A DNA stretch of 64,000 bases from Oscheius onirici (taxonomy: Eukaryota > Nematoda > Chromadorea > Rhabditida > Rhabditidae). Below are positions 24,401-37,091 of this stretch, piece after piece. Where the stretch lies: the NCBI GenBank assembly GCA_932521025.1, contig OW051473.1, positions 1,736,001 to 1,800,000 of the forward strand. Reading direction: 5' to 3'. Numbering within the stretch: the stretch's first letter is position 1; each line of letters starts with the position of its first letter. The notes beneath the pieces were generated by a model. That model had not been told where the DNA came from. It made no database searches and saw only the letters and a list, made by a program, of their open reading frames with translations. A program made the position numbers and the translations under genes.

Positions 24401-26286
24401 ACTCCACGGTACAGGTCTTGTTCGTGGAACAGACTGGAGCTCTGATCAATCCCGACTACATGAGCAATGGTCCAGCTGCCTTGGCAAAACTGAACAGCAC
24501 TGCGTTCAACGACAGAACTCAAATTGACATCAACAATAATACTGACGTTACTGCGTAAATTCCTATCTATCTATTTTTTTGTAATTACTTAGCTGGAAGT
24601 CGTTAGGGTCTTTACTTTCCTTATTTTCAGCGCAATTTCTGCCATCACAGCCAATGTACCTGCAGGAGTAACAAACAATCGGGTGTTCTTTTTGACACAG
24701 ACTGGGTAACATAAGTAGAAAATTTGTACATATTCACTTTTCAGAGTCGTTAACAAAAGTTATGATTTGAGCAGTCTTCAAGCCAACAATTTCACTTTAA
24801 GGTATCGTGAAACACTCAATAAATATATTTGATTTTAGCGCGGTCTTTTATCTTAACACTAATGGAACTTCCAACACAACAGTAAAGGCTCAATCACTTC
24901 AATCACTCGGACTTTCGGATGATTCTTTGCTAGTATCGAATAGTACGGCAGATGCTGTGTCTTTCCTTGAGAGGAGAGCCGGTCGTGAAGACAGCCAATC
25001 ACCTAATGCAACCCCTGCCGGTTAGTTTTTTTTATTACAGAGTCAAAAAGAATTCAGCTAATCGAAAGTATTCTTGCGTGAAGAATTCACAAGCCAGTGT
25101 TTTTGTCTCAATTGAAAACTCCAACACAACTGGCAATGGTGTTGATGATGCCAAACTCACCCAAGCTGTTAGTTGAAACTTTGTAAAACACTAAACATAT
25201 TTAGATCAAAGATTTCTTCAACTACTTCCCGTCAGATTTTGAACTTGGGGATCAGTTTACCTACAAACAGTACCCTAACACGAATTACGACGGAAATGGA
25301 TGCAATGTAAATCTAGACAGATTTGATGGTTAATATCTATTTTCTACTGTTTAAAATTTTTCGTCTTAAGGAGTCACTCAAATGTCGGGATGGGCAGTCA
25401 GTGGAAAGAGAATATCCACAACGCCGGATCTTTGCTACAGCAATTATGCTTCAGTCGGTCAATATATCACTCCGAACAACCAGCCGACAACCTCGATCTT
25501 TTTTGAATCGTTAGTTAACAATTCTATTTTTGACTACGATTTCAGACTTGCCACAATTTTCTTCAATAACACCCTCTCGCAAACGTGTAAATGCACAAGA
25601 TATAATAACAACAGTGTCCTGAAAATAGTTGTTTGGCTGGTCTACAACAAACCGTTTGTTTGTCAAGATCAGTCAAATAGATTGATTTTAGAGCATATGA
25701 CAATGCCAAAAATGGTACACTGATCGACAGTTTCACGAAAAGCAATAACTTCCTTCATATTGTTGTAGGATTTGGAAATGCTGCTAACCCCGTGGTAAGT
25801 AATTCTAAACTTTGAAGTTGTTTCTGGACAATTTGTTCATACTTTTGGGGAGCGACACCCCTAAAGGCTGTAAAAATTTCAGTAATCTGATCGTACAAAA
25901 CCATATTTAGTCCGCAGATTTCTACTATCAACTTGTTGCAACAAACATCGACAAACTGAAATACTACCCACCCTCTCCAGCTCCAGATGTGGCACTCAAC
26001 GACTTCCTAATCGACGGATCCGGATACGACGGAAAAGATATTGTCACTCAAGTGTGGGCTGTCATTTGCAGGTCAGTGAGAACTGGTACTTTGTAAAGAA
26101 ATGCTTTTGTAAACTAATTTAGTAAATTCTGTTTTCAGACTGCAAGCTTTAATTGGAAAGGGAGAGCCAGTACTGGCTCCAACTCAAAAAAGTGATGCTT
26201 TCTTTGCCAGATTCATGCAGGCTCAAGCGAACGGACTGGTCCCTCCTGATCAAGATCCTCTAAAAGACGTATATTTTGAGGTGTGA
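18437..26286 (+). CDS. Large secreted EGF / vWA-like protein, paralogue 2
   Basis: A tandem copy of the preceding gene, with the same order of parts. Signal peptide MQLRLILAILWVTTVHVSAQ. Two EGF modules (NCLHDGYLNNSVCTC, SCFNDG, CTCPSGFLGSNCEP). A conserved segment YFLIVNYPADNSTLDALPRI. A region with DIFMVIDLNTTLSGFFDD and KTAAQTGGGLYRFSDFDNL. Two central EGF modules near 22250-22510 (CVCPIEWTGPIC, CQCPVTFSGFFCEY). FFLTQTG-type strands and AFAFIVDVFGGDPNLYNK near 24270. The end is KDIVTQVWAVICR then LQALIGKGE, stop at 26284-26286. Unlike its sister it has a Thr-rich, mucin-like linker (24118-24262) before the last vWA-like region. Introns are mostly near 50 bp; I estimate about 1,950 residues. 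Probably a secreted or luminal intestinal protein. Confidence 0.75.
24118..24262 (+). repeat. Thr-rich tandem repeat inside paralogue 2
   Basis: Imperfect short repeats built from ccagctaccacaacgcaagc and accaccacccaaatc units encode a linker of about 48 residues dominated by Thr, with Ala, Gln, Ser and Pro (ATTTQITTSPVTTTQATI). This composition suggests dense O-glycosylation. The paralogue has a short Asn/Ser-rich linker here (NNSPNNNTNSSEPV), so the repeat expanded after duplication or was lost there. Confidence 0.8.
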
Positions 26287-29200
26287 TTTTTGTTCTATGA
26301 ATCTTTATACTTCTGCAGATTTTGCTAAAAAAATATTTGTTTCTTTAGCGAGCGTTCTGGGACAATTTAGTCCTTATCACGTTGAAGATTGATAAGTGTC
26401 CCCAAGGTGACTCCTTGATGCGCCGCCTTTAAACAACAAACCAATTTTCCTGATCATTTTTTTCATTTCGAACACAAAAGTTTCTTTTGGGTCATCCCAA
26501 CCAGACGCTACATATTTGGACTTTTATCGGGATTCCCCTATTTTAACAATTACTAGTCACTTGGGACAATGGCCACAGACAGCACGTTTTTATGACTTGG
26601 TTAAGGGGGAGTCGCAGAGAGTACACTAGCTCGAATAAATGTCACCGAAAGAAGCAGGTTTTTGTTTTGATCTGTGTAAACTTTGAGGTTTATTCGTCCT
26701 ACAAACTAATGCTAATGTTAACTAACTAATGTAACAAAACGATAAAACTTGAAATTGTTTGTATCGTCATTTTTTTTAGCATTCTAGAAGCAGACACAAA
26801 GTTTTCACTCCGAGGCAGATGATCACCAGAAGGCAATAAATTGTGAGCCGTCTCTCGAACACAACAATGGCGGAGCTCGTAATCCTCAGAGTCACGTTTT
26901 TGTTTACGCTATACTAGTAAGCCCGAAACGAGTAAAACGTTTACCCCTTATTTATCGTGTCTTTTGACCGGACGCAAATAGGAATCGGAGTATATTTTAA
27001 AAAGGAAACTTCTGGTGTTTGTTGTTTATAAATGATACTTTTCGTTTGGGATCAATGATCTGGCGACTAGGATAGTCTGAAACTGAATACCAATGACACC
27101 TCCGCTATTGAGCCCGCACTTATTGTTTGCCGAGAAGAGGAGCACATTCCAGAAGATGGGATCGCCGGCAAAGAGGCTATTACGAAACAGCTGAGATGCT
27201 GCAAAATGCTGCAAAAATATGTTATCCTTTTTTTGCATCACTATCTTGGGTGTCTATATTATTAAAATTTGCCTATTCTAAATTTATAACAGACGATTTT
27301 GAGAAAGTTGTCTCCTATTTTTTTACCAAAAATGTCTAATGAATGAAGCAACCATGCAAGAACAGCAAATATATAGCCGTTATGGTATATACCTGTTTAA
27401 AGCGTTCTTCTGTACATTAGTGTATACCAACCAATACACATCGACATTTGGCATACGCATCCCAAAACCCCCGTTCGGAATGTTCTCTACTTTCCTCCTT
27501 TGATGTGTGCTCGTGCAAAAACTGATCCACATCCTGAGAAAGTTCTACACCTTTGGACACGACTCTCGCTGCCGTTCGCACGCTCCTAATTTTTCATCTG
27601 CTGGAACAATAGGCGTCCTTTCAAAGAAGCACCGACTCTCACCCACGCCAAGTTTTCGTTTCCCATGAGCCGTCTATCAAATTTCAGCTTTTGACCTCTC
27701 ATGAATCGTAAATTTTTCTGCAATTCTAATCAGATTTTTATCCTTTTCTTGTAAGGGTAGTTTCCCGTGATTTTCGGTCAACTTTTTCAGGGGAAGAACA
27801 CATTAGCTTCGGAAAGAAATGTGACTGGCCTATGGTCATCTCAAGATGGCCACCATTATCTGCTACTCAACCTTTTACACATTTGTTTGAAAACATGTTA
27901 TGTTCTTGTGCTTGATTTCTCCTGTTTTGTTAGTTTTTAAATTAGTCTGCTGTCCTCTAATTCTGATCAGTTGAAAACAGTCCCCCACTCTGTTCCAGAC
28001 CTCTTTCTTAGACGCCAAAGGTCACCTCCCATTGAGGTGATGCTCATTTAATCTGTCTTTTCAAGCACCGCGGACTTGATTACTGCATCGCCTTGTTTAT
28101 GGTCCATCAAGTTAATATGCCCTGGCCAGTCTGTTTTATGTAGCCGCATGAAGAACTTACAAACTATTTATAAAACTAGCTCTTCTTTGGTTATTTAACG
28201 AGTCTATTATTTTCGTCTACCACTTGTATTGTAATGCAGGTAACATAGATAAAAATACTTCTCTGCTGCGCAAGTTGAATGGTTGGAAGCAAAAACGTTG
28301 AAACTGGTGGAATTTACATAAGTTAAAAACCAGCCATTATATGGGCTCATGCAAGAGTGCGTCATTTTATGAGACACATTCGTCTTCGGATCTCTGTATT
28401 GAAACATGCTTCATCGTACACACAAGATCTTGTGATAGTGGTGTGGATCTATCCATGTCATTTTTTTGTTATTTTTAGCAGAGATCTTTTTAGTTGTTTT
28501 AGTAGTCACTGTCATCCTTGGTTCCTGGTTGTTTTTAGCATGTATCCATCCTATAGTTACCCTACCTAATCAGGTTTTTACTTTCCAAGATCTTGCTCAA
28601 CATAACATTCAACTCATAGTATCTGCTCAATTTCAAATATTCAACTATTAAATACCAGGCTTGGTTTCAACAGATCAAAGTTAATAGATTGCTCTCCGCG
28701 ATTGCTATATCTAGCATTGCACGTGACAATGACTCTTAAATATGTCGCCGCCAAACTTCCTCCTAAATGAAGTACACACCCTTCGGCCTTTTGTCCTAAT
28801 GTGTATTGAGCCCATCTTGGCCCGACTCGTAAGATTTTTGATCCAAGTTTCGCATTGGAGCTGTTCGAAGTTCACGATCTTTTCTTTTGTGGTAAGACGA
28901 CCCATTTTGGGCCCACGCGAAATAGCTTTGCGGGCTTCCAAAAGTTCCGACTGGTGCTGAGAAAATACGTTAGACAGACCAGTGATTAAAATGCCTAAAA
29001 TAATGGAAGACAAACTGCAAATTTGTTTTTAAACTGCGTATGCAGCATTCTGGTCGAGGGTCATCTCTTGATATCTCTCTTCACGCCTCGCTATTTATTT
29101 ACTTTTGTCATAAGGAGCGAGCTGCGAAACTGAGGCGAAAAGTGGCGGTGTTTGGCTCCTATCATCGTCATAACTCATCGTTTTTTGGCGCAAACGTTTT

Positions 29201-29670
29201 GATGAGAACTTCGTGGGGCCCTCTAAATTGAACCCGAATTCGAACCATAAATCTGGCTTCAAATCGCCATCTCAATTCTTTCTGTCGACAGAGCAGACAG
29301 CTTTCGAGGAGGGCAATTTCATAATGGGAACGACTGCGTGTCGGAACCGACGACCCTATAACTTTCTTTCTGTATTCAAAACCTCTATTTTCTTGCAATT
29401 TGTCATGCTGTTTAGATCAACACATTTTCTAAAGTTTTCGCGATAATTTACATTGGGTATATTTTTCACAATTCTGAAGCTCATGTATCAATCACAAATT
29501 CTTGTTTTGTACCTTATTGAATAGATTATGATTCTGGCAGCTTTGTTGCCGGTGGATTTTCTCTAGTTCTCTGAGTTTTCGACTCGGTACCAATAAAAAT
29601 AACAGCTTTGGTGACAATAATCTCTCTGCAGTCTTGCAAGACTATAATTTGTCGCTTTGTTCTTTTACAG
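26287..29670. other. Intergenic stretch, no gene seen
   Basis: The 3' flank of paralogue 2 includes a candidate poly(A) signal (aataaa) near 26635. Beyond it I find only short open frames on both strands with no splice coherence or motifs. Confidence 0.5.
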
Positions 29671-29865
29671 TCTGTCACGCAATCACGATCAGTGGAGAAC
29701 ATGTGGTTCTCAGCCGTATCGAAATCATTTCGCGAGTAGCAGCGGCCATCTGGTAGGTCGAAAGAGCAGACTTTTTGTTTAGACTACGTTCTTTTGTTTT
29801 TCAGCCAAGAAGAACACTTCCTGGAGAGGTGTAACTTGAGCTTTTGTAGACTGCCGAGAAGTTAA
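29671..29865 (+). CDS. Candidate last two exons of a small Cys-containing peptide gene
   Basis: Exon 29671-29752 ends in TG|gtaggt and exon 29805-29865 follows a tttttcag acceptor. The split codon rebuilds Cys, and the joined frame stays open to a TAA at 29863-29865. It reads CHAITISGEHVVLSRIEIIS, RVAAAIC, then QEEHFLERCNLSFCRLPRS. The intron is 52 bp, typical for this genome. I found no upstream exon or signal peptide, and the family is not recognised. It could be a chance pairing. Confidence 0.3.
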
Positions 29866-32800
29866 GAATTTCTGACATATATAGTCTTCTATTTTGAGAG
29901 TGTATAGTTACCAGATCAAGTATAGCCATGTTTCGTTGATTAGGCTCAAGTATTTTTATTTAACACAGCAAAACAAAACGAAGACAAACAAATTGAAAAA
30001 GTAATCGAGCCTAATCTTTTTTTGAACAGTAAAACCAAAGAAAAATCTAGCATTTTTGCCAAGTAAAAGTTCATTCCTCTTCAGTTTTTAAAAGACCCCT
30101 TACAAAATCAGCCGGAAAGAACAGGAAAGTTGGACAGACGAATTTTTTTTGTTTCCTCAGAGCTTGCTCAAGATCGGAGCTGAGGAACTACACTTGACCG
30201 CACTCACAAAATTGAAAGTCAATTCAAAGTTTGTTCCTTGATTCCGCACAAAACCTATCATTTTTCTGCTTCCAGCTTTTTCATTGGCTTTACTAGAGTG
30301 CGAAGAGTTCGGACATACGGCTGATTAGCACAGTCTAGGTTGTTTTTGAAAAAAAAATGTTTTTCTTCTTGGCACCCTTATTTGTAGTCCTTGGCCTTCT
30401 CAATAAAGAAGTGATTTCAGAATAGGGGCCAATGGGAACTTATGGCGATTTGCTGAACAACGGCTCAATAGCAGCTCACATGTAAGTTTTGTCAGAGTTG
30501 AAAGATCTTCTTGTGCCTATGTAATGGAGCCTCGACCCGCTTATAATTCAATTTCTCAGAGTCAGCTCTCTTTATAACGCGACGTACATCCTTTTTCTCA
30601 GCTCAACCCGGTCATCTAGCTCACAGAACCTCATAAATCTCTGTAGCATCAAAGTCTAGACACAATATTTTCCTTTTCCACCCATTTTTCTTCTAACGGA
30701 CCAAACCAATGGGAATGACTTATAAGCAACCTCCGCCGCTCGTCGGGTACCTATCCTTAGCTCACGAATAATCCTATAAGTCTTTTTTTAATTGCGGTCG
30801 CCCAGTACCCTTAACCGGCCGTCTTCCAGTTACCGTTTTCTTCAGCTCATCAAAATACTTCGAAAGACCAGTGTGTCAGTTCTAGGAACGCTTAATTGAG
30901 TTTTTTGGGCGACGATCTTTTCTAAACTTGTTATATTCTCAAAACGGAAGACTTGCTCTATTCTTAGTTCCTTGTCTTCCGATTTTTACCCCTTTGAGCC
31001 TTTCATTTACGAACTGTCTAGACTGATCAATTGGAGTGCAATTGGACAGATTACCCACGCATTGTTCCCACCGTCATCATTAGCCATGTTCTCAGTTCTT
31101 TAGTTAACATACACTTTTTTGAGGAAGGTCCGGATGATTCCGACAGCATAATAGAGAAGTCTTTGAATCATAGATGGACTGCAAAGTCAAGAGTTCCGAG
31201 AAAAGACCCCCGCCATAGCCACCTGGATATTTGCACAGATGTCCGCATCTCTCTTAAATGCTCTAATTCACGTTTTGTATAGACATTTTGCAAACTGACT
31301 GGCAATTTACGGCTCTTAACATACAACACCATTGTATTGGAGAGTTTTAAATTTAAATGTGTTCTTAACTGAATTAGGGCAAGACGTTTACCTGTAGTTT
31401 TTCTGTTTCTCAACGATGATACAAAGAACTTTTCCTCTTCTAGGTCAAAGGGAAAGCATCCAAGATAATCAAGTCACCGTGGAGCTGTTTGATGCCAACT
31501 TTGGTTTGCAGTCTTCCAAAGATTCTCAAAAAAAAAATTCTTTTTTTCTCCCCTAAGATCACAGTCAAAGTTTACGAGCCGTGTTTCTAATTAGGATACT
31601 CTGGAAGGTGAATGAAGGGTTTAAATCAGATTAGAGTAGGTTGTTTTCCAATTAGTTGCTTCTGGCTCTTGTTGCCTTAGAAGATCCAAAATTTTGTGTA
31701 TGTGTGCTACGCTGAGAAGCATCCTGTTTTTTGGCAGCTATCCCGGAAGCAATAGAGTGAGAGAGAAAGGCTTTAAGAACGACGTGTGTATTAGCGTGAT
31801 AAACATCTGTTTGCAGCCTTTTCACGCAAAAACACATAGTGTATAGACTTTTCACGTCTATCTCTTTTGCATCAAGATTTTTCTCATCTACATAATCGGT
31901 TACTCTCCTTTTCCTCCTCCGCGTGACCATCCACTTTTTCAGCCAATAAAATCCTTATTAAAGAAACTAGAGCTTGTTTTTATTGAAAGAGGGAAGTAAT
32001 AAAGAGAGGGTTCCTCTAGTTCGTATTTGCTCTTGAGAGTGCCAACCCTCTGCAGTCTCTCTCTCATTTTGACCATACCTCTTCAGGAGCGCTTTTCAAT
32101 CACGGACATTCCTCTCCTGGCTTTTTGCGTCACTGCAGACTGCAGTGTTCTTTGCGGTATATGCTATTGGTGCATATGTAAGGCACAGAGACATGTTATG
32201 ATCCGTAATCTTGGAAGCTTCGCAGAGAAAGATGTGCATCAGTGCACCTGATCAGTTCCTAATATGCTCATGTCACAGCGTTTTGTTATTTTCATGATCA
32301 TTTTTTACGAATGGAAGCTTTCAAACAGATATTTGTCCAGTTTTTAAGTTTTGTCTTTACAGTAGGCAAAAACTGGCTTCAAATTTTCTAGACCCACGAT
32401 ATTAGTAAGGGTACCCATGCAAATCTTTATTGTTTGAAAGACCACGATAAATTCCGATGAAGACGTCAGCACTATCAATAATATGCAATTGGAATGAGCC
32501 AGTGTTTTTGCTTCTAGAGAAGAATCAGCTTTAAGCGCTATCTATCTGGAAAATCCAGGTTTTCTCCACCACAGAGAGCCATAACTTATTATTCCTTCCT
32601 ACCTATCTTGCCCTTAGCGACGTCCTTCCGTGTCTCTGCTCTGGAGACCTTTCGTGCACTTGGCTACTTTCCCAGACCTCGAGCCGAAAAAGAACATAGA
32701 CAGTTGTCTGCTTTCTTAAAAGACTATAGCTGTGTTAACCACACTTTCATCGTACTGTACAGCAATGTCGCTTTTTTTTCCAGTGCGATTCGTTGTCTTG

Positions 32801-35800
32801 CTGCCGACGTTGTTTTTAGCTCCAAGCTCTACCTATTCTCCGAAAACTCCAGAGATTGGGTAACCGTCACAATTAGCCGTGTATATTCTTCGGCCGGATT
32901 GGGTTACGGAGCACTAATCCTGGACATTTCTCGGCCAATCTGCTCGCTGCATGTGCGGTTTCCTTGCAAGATCCTCTTTATCCTAAACCTAGGAACTGGT
33001 AATGAGATGTGGTCTATTAATCCAATATATTGGATGAGAGGGAGGGGTCAAATAAATAAGGTTTCAGTGATGTGTTGTGGTTTTGAGCTGAAGTTTTCCC
33101 ATTTCAAAAACACTCCATTTAAAAAAATGAAACATTGTCGAATAAAACCGAGTGGAAAGACTAGTCTTGACTTTTTAATAACAATTGGTCATTCCGTGCT
33201 TTTTCATAGTGAGAGTGTTCTTGAGACCGCATCTTTATGAAAAATTCTTGGAGTACAATATGGCGCAGTAAACGGAATTCAGCTATATTTGTTATCATAA
33301 TGTAGGAAAACAAAATTGTTCGATGAACGATGAACCCGTGGAAACAAGATTACGGTTTTCCACTTCAGTAGAGCCATAGCTAGGTCAGGAGCTTCCAAGA
33401 ATCGTTTCTAAACTGAAATGATTTCCAAACAAACTTATTACATGCTCGACAAGACTTTTTCAGTTTGATGGTCAGATCTCAATCACCATATTCGTGCGCA
33501 CTCTTGGGAACACAGTAATTTCAGTCGAAACAGTCGTAAAACTTTTACCACAACATCCCGAACTTTTGTTTTCTCCCCAGACAAAAAAAATACATTAAAT
33601 TCGCCCGTCTCCCAGTAGCAATTGAGTATCACGTAACCTCGGGCTGTTTGTCTGTCGCGAGCTCTTTAATCACACCCTACACACAGCTCATCTATCTCTG
33701 TTGAAAAAATTGCAATGGAGGCGGAGGTTGGAGGAAATTGGTAGCGTCAGTTATTCCCGCCGCCGCCCAGGAAGCAAAGCTCGCTTGTTTTATTCATAGC
33801 AGGCCTTCGGGAGTCGCCGTTGCCAACGGGACGAGAAGTATCATCCTCCTGACCTTGCGTGATTACTTTTGCTAGCAGGGTCTCTTTAAGACATGCACAT
33901 TTTCTATAAAGGAGAAATTTTCTCGACCTTTGTGTGTTAAGATAGTCTTCCACTTGACTCGAATAAGCGCTTCCTCCTTCGGACGTGCACAAGTCATTTG
34001 GCGGGTTGACCTAATTGAATCTTAAACGGCTGTCAAGGTTGCCTTACGTAATATGATCCTCCTATTTGAAACATTTCCTGTTATTTCTCTATTTGCCAGC
34101 TAATACTTCCGCTCAATGTACTCCAGTCAAACATTTTTTTATCATATGCAAGAGCTAAGATCATGAAGCCCCACTTTTGCGATCTATCTCGGAAGAGAGG
34201 GAGTGAGGAAATTAAATCAGAGCTTTGCTGAAAAATGATGGGCTCGAATCATGAATCCCTTGCGGGAGGCTGAAGAGGGAAAAGTTGCCTTAAGGTAATT
34301 GACCATCTCCGCTCATTCATCTAGCCACGAATCATTAGCCTTTTTATTTGCATCTGAGTTGCAACAGTTCTTTTGTTACGGCTTCGCCGCTTCAACCATT
34401 CTATAATGCTCCGTACACACTCTGTACACAGCCTGTCATAATGACTAGTCCCTTTTTATAACTCAGCATAGTACATTACTTTGAAAAAGTTAACAAAAGT
34501 GTGGTGTTAACAGTTTCACACGCAGGGCTTCATTTTGGACGATGATCAAAGAAGATATTTTTATGTTAGGGAATTAAATAGGGAAAAGATCAGTTAACAA
34601 ATCTTAGCATTTTACCTGTCACTTATTTCTCATTGCTGGCCTGGAACTGATTGAACACGGGGACTGCGTTTCCTCTCTCCAGGAACACTTATCTCGTTCG
34701 GGGCACCCCTCTAACCCAGACTCTGAGCTGAGCTCGATTATGTCCTCCAATCTTTCGGACTTCTCAATCAAATCACGTCCTCTTTTGCAAATAAGTCTGC
34801 GTTTCAGTTGAGCCTCATCATGGAAATTAAATGCTGTCCTCGAAGCAGCAATTGAGCCGGAAAACAATTGTGCACTTCATTGCAAACAGTTTAGAAAGCT
34901 AAGCAGCTCAAAGTTCTCATCACATAAGGCTTAAGTCAGATCTTTTTAAGCTTCTTTTATTGCGCTTACCGTACAGTATGCACTAGCTCGTTTACTAGCT
35001 CTTCAATCCTTGTCCTTTTCTGGCAGAAGTGGAGATTGCTAAAAATTTTGTGAAAAAATTTTGTTTTTTTTAAAAGTCAGCATTCACAGAAGATACCCAG
35101 TGGGACGTCTAAGTTGTTATACGGCTCTCGTGCTTATTTCAGTATTACCATTTTTATGATACTGGGCCCTTTGAAAACGTCTGAAATAATCGGTCTTCGT
35201 TTTCGGACTTTCAAACCTTCCCATACATTCAAGCGCCAAAAACGGAGTGTGAGAATTGCTCGCTTCCAAGAAATTCATTTCATTCTTTTTAACCACAGTC
35301 AACTTTATCGTCAATATCAAAATTCAAAATGAGCGATAATCTTGTTGCCTCTCCTGGATGTTTACGCATGACACGTCAGTAGTTCATCTTTCATATTACT
35401 CCCCAATGACTCTTTGGGCCCTGCTTGCTCCCTATTTATAGTCGATTATACTGCCTCGACCGTCTTTCTCACCTTATTTTCCGTGGTATAACCACTCTCA
35501 TAAGCTTCTTGAATACTCTGTCGTTTTTCTGGGTAATCCTTTCGTGACCTCATGCGTTCTTCAGGGATTCTTGAAGGATTAGAAACAAAAGTTACTACCT
35601 TTTTGCAGCTGTTAATCCAATAGTAAAATTCGAGAACAGTTTTTTGCTAACAAAACTTTTCCGCATGCATTAGGAGAGACGTGGGGTTCAGACGGAAAGG
35701 CTTCATCCACACATTTTTCCACATGGCTGGGAAAGTCTTCTCAGAGGATTAGTCTACATTTGTGTCACTCTGTAGCCTCACAATTCAACCGAATCTAGCC

Positions 35801-36960
35801 GAGCCAATTTTACCATCCTGCTTTTAAAAGTAGAAACCATTAAAAGATTCTAAACTTCGTAAACTCTACTATGTTTAGTTGCTGGTACCTTCCTTGAACT
35901 TGGTTCCTCTACTCCAACCCATAAATGAGATGTCCCTCCCACCTGTCGCATGAATTTCTCACGGAGACTCCAAAACCCGCACCACGTCTTCTTATTTTTA
36001 TCCCGAATGTGGGCGAGAGCTGCAACCTCTCGATCCCATCCGTACCCAATGAGATTAACTGTTCCTAGAAGTACCGCAATTTCCGTAGCCTCTGAAAAAC
36101 TATCATCTGTTGAGTGGGCAGGAAATTGTGCCCGAAAAAAGTGAGAAATATGCTCAGACAAAGTTTGAAGTATTCAGTCGGCTAGGACGGAGTCCGCTCC
36201 AATCTCTATTATGCAGCAGCTGAACAATAGGCGATGACACGCGCGGTGGAACACTTTGAGTATGGATGTCCTTTGCTGAGGAAATGCTTAATTTTTTGTC
36301 CCTCTTCAAAGTTGAAATTTCCACTCATTTAACTTGTGATTACACCTTCTCAGTAATTAATAATGATGCCCTAGCTAAAGAGTAGATATTAACCGTTTTC
36401 TTTGAACTCTGGTGCAGTTCAAGAACCGCTTTGCTAACGAGCTCACAGGCTGTTAAAGTTAGTGTAGACAACTTCAAAGAACAGCATGTTTCAACTTGTT
36501 CCTGGTTTAACAGCTAGCTTTGAACATGCGCTCTGAGTTTATGCTGTCTCAAAGCCATGGATATGCTTTTCAAATCTTTAGTTGCCGAAACCCCTGTGAT
36601 TCAAATTAAGAAACCCGTATGTTAAGTTTTTGACTTATGCTCTCGCCCAGAGATTTTTTGCATTTTATTTTTTTCGAGATTGGCCTTTTTACTTCTTAAA
36701 GCATTGATCTCTCCCATCTTTTAACTTCCGGCTATCTACGATTCCTTTCAACTTAAAGAGGAATCCCTCTGCTTCGACTTTTGCCCAGTTTCTGCCTCTC
36801 CTGAGCATAAACTATGAATGGCAAATTATCCGACCGGCTTCACCTGTCGACGGCCGCTTATTCCTGGTTTCATAACTTTAACCTAAATTACCTTATGCAC
36901 ACCCTCCGAGGGTGAGGGAATTATGCATCAGCCCTCAGGTGATTTGCTGTTCCTGCGTAC
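29866..36960. other. Long non-coding stretch before the receptor gene
   Basis: No gene is supported. The longest open stretch is 32608-33240 on the plus strand (no ATG near its start, no motif). A perfect 10-bp inverted repeat, gattaggctc / gagcctaatc, spans about 29938-30016, followed by a run of T. The region may hold distal regulatory sequence for the downstream receptor, but that is only position-based. Confidence 0.45.
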
Positions 36961-37091
36961 GCGCTGACTCCCCATTTCCTCTCTCATATAAAAGCCTAAT
37001 ATCAGTTTTTCTTCTTACCGTTTCTTTACTCTCTTTCTCTCGATGATTGCTCTCATTATTCAACTGACGTTCTCGTGTTCTAGCAGACAAT
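36961..37091 (+). promoter_or_regulatory. TATA promoter and leader of the receptor gene
   Basis: TATAAAAG at 36987-36994 lies about 100 bp before the receptor ATG. A pyrimidine-rich leader follows, then an ATG at 37043 in another frame, and a tgttctag acceptor about 8 bp before the proposed start at 37092. Either a leader intron or trans-splicing would remove the upstream ATG. Confidence 0.55.

Noticed and set aside
34200-34320. tRNA-like GGCTCGAATC stretch
   Set aside because: No acceptor, D or anticodon stem could be paired around it.
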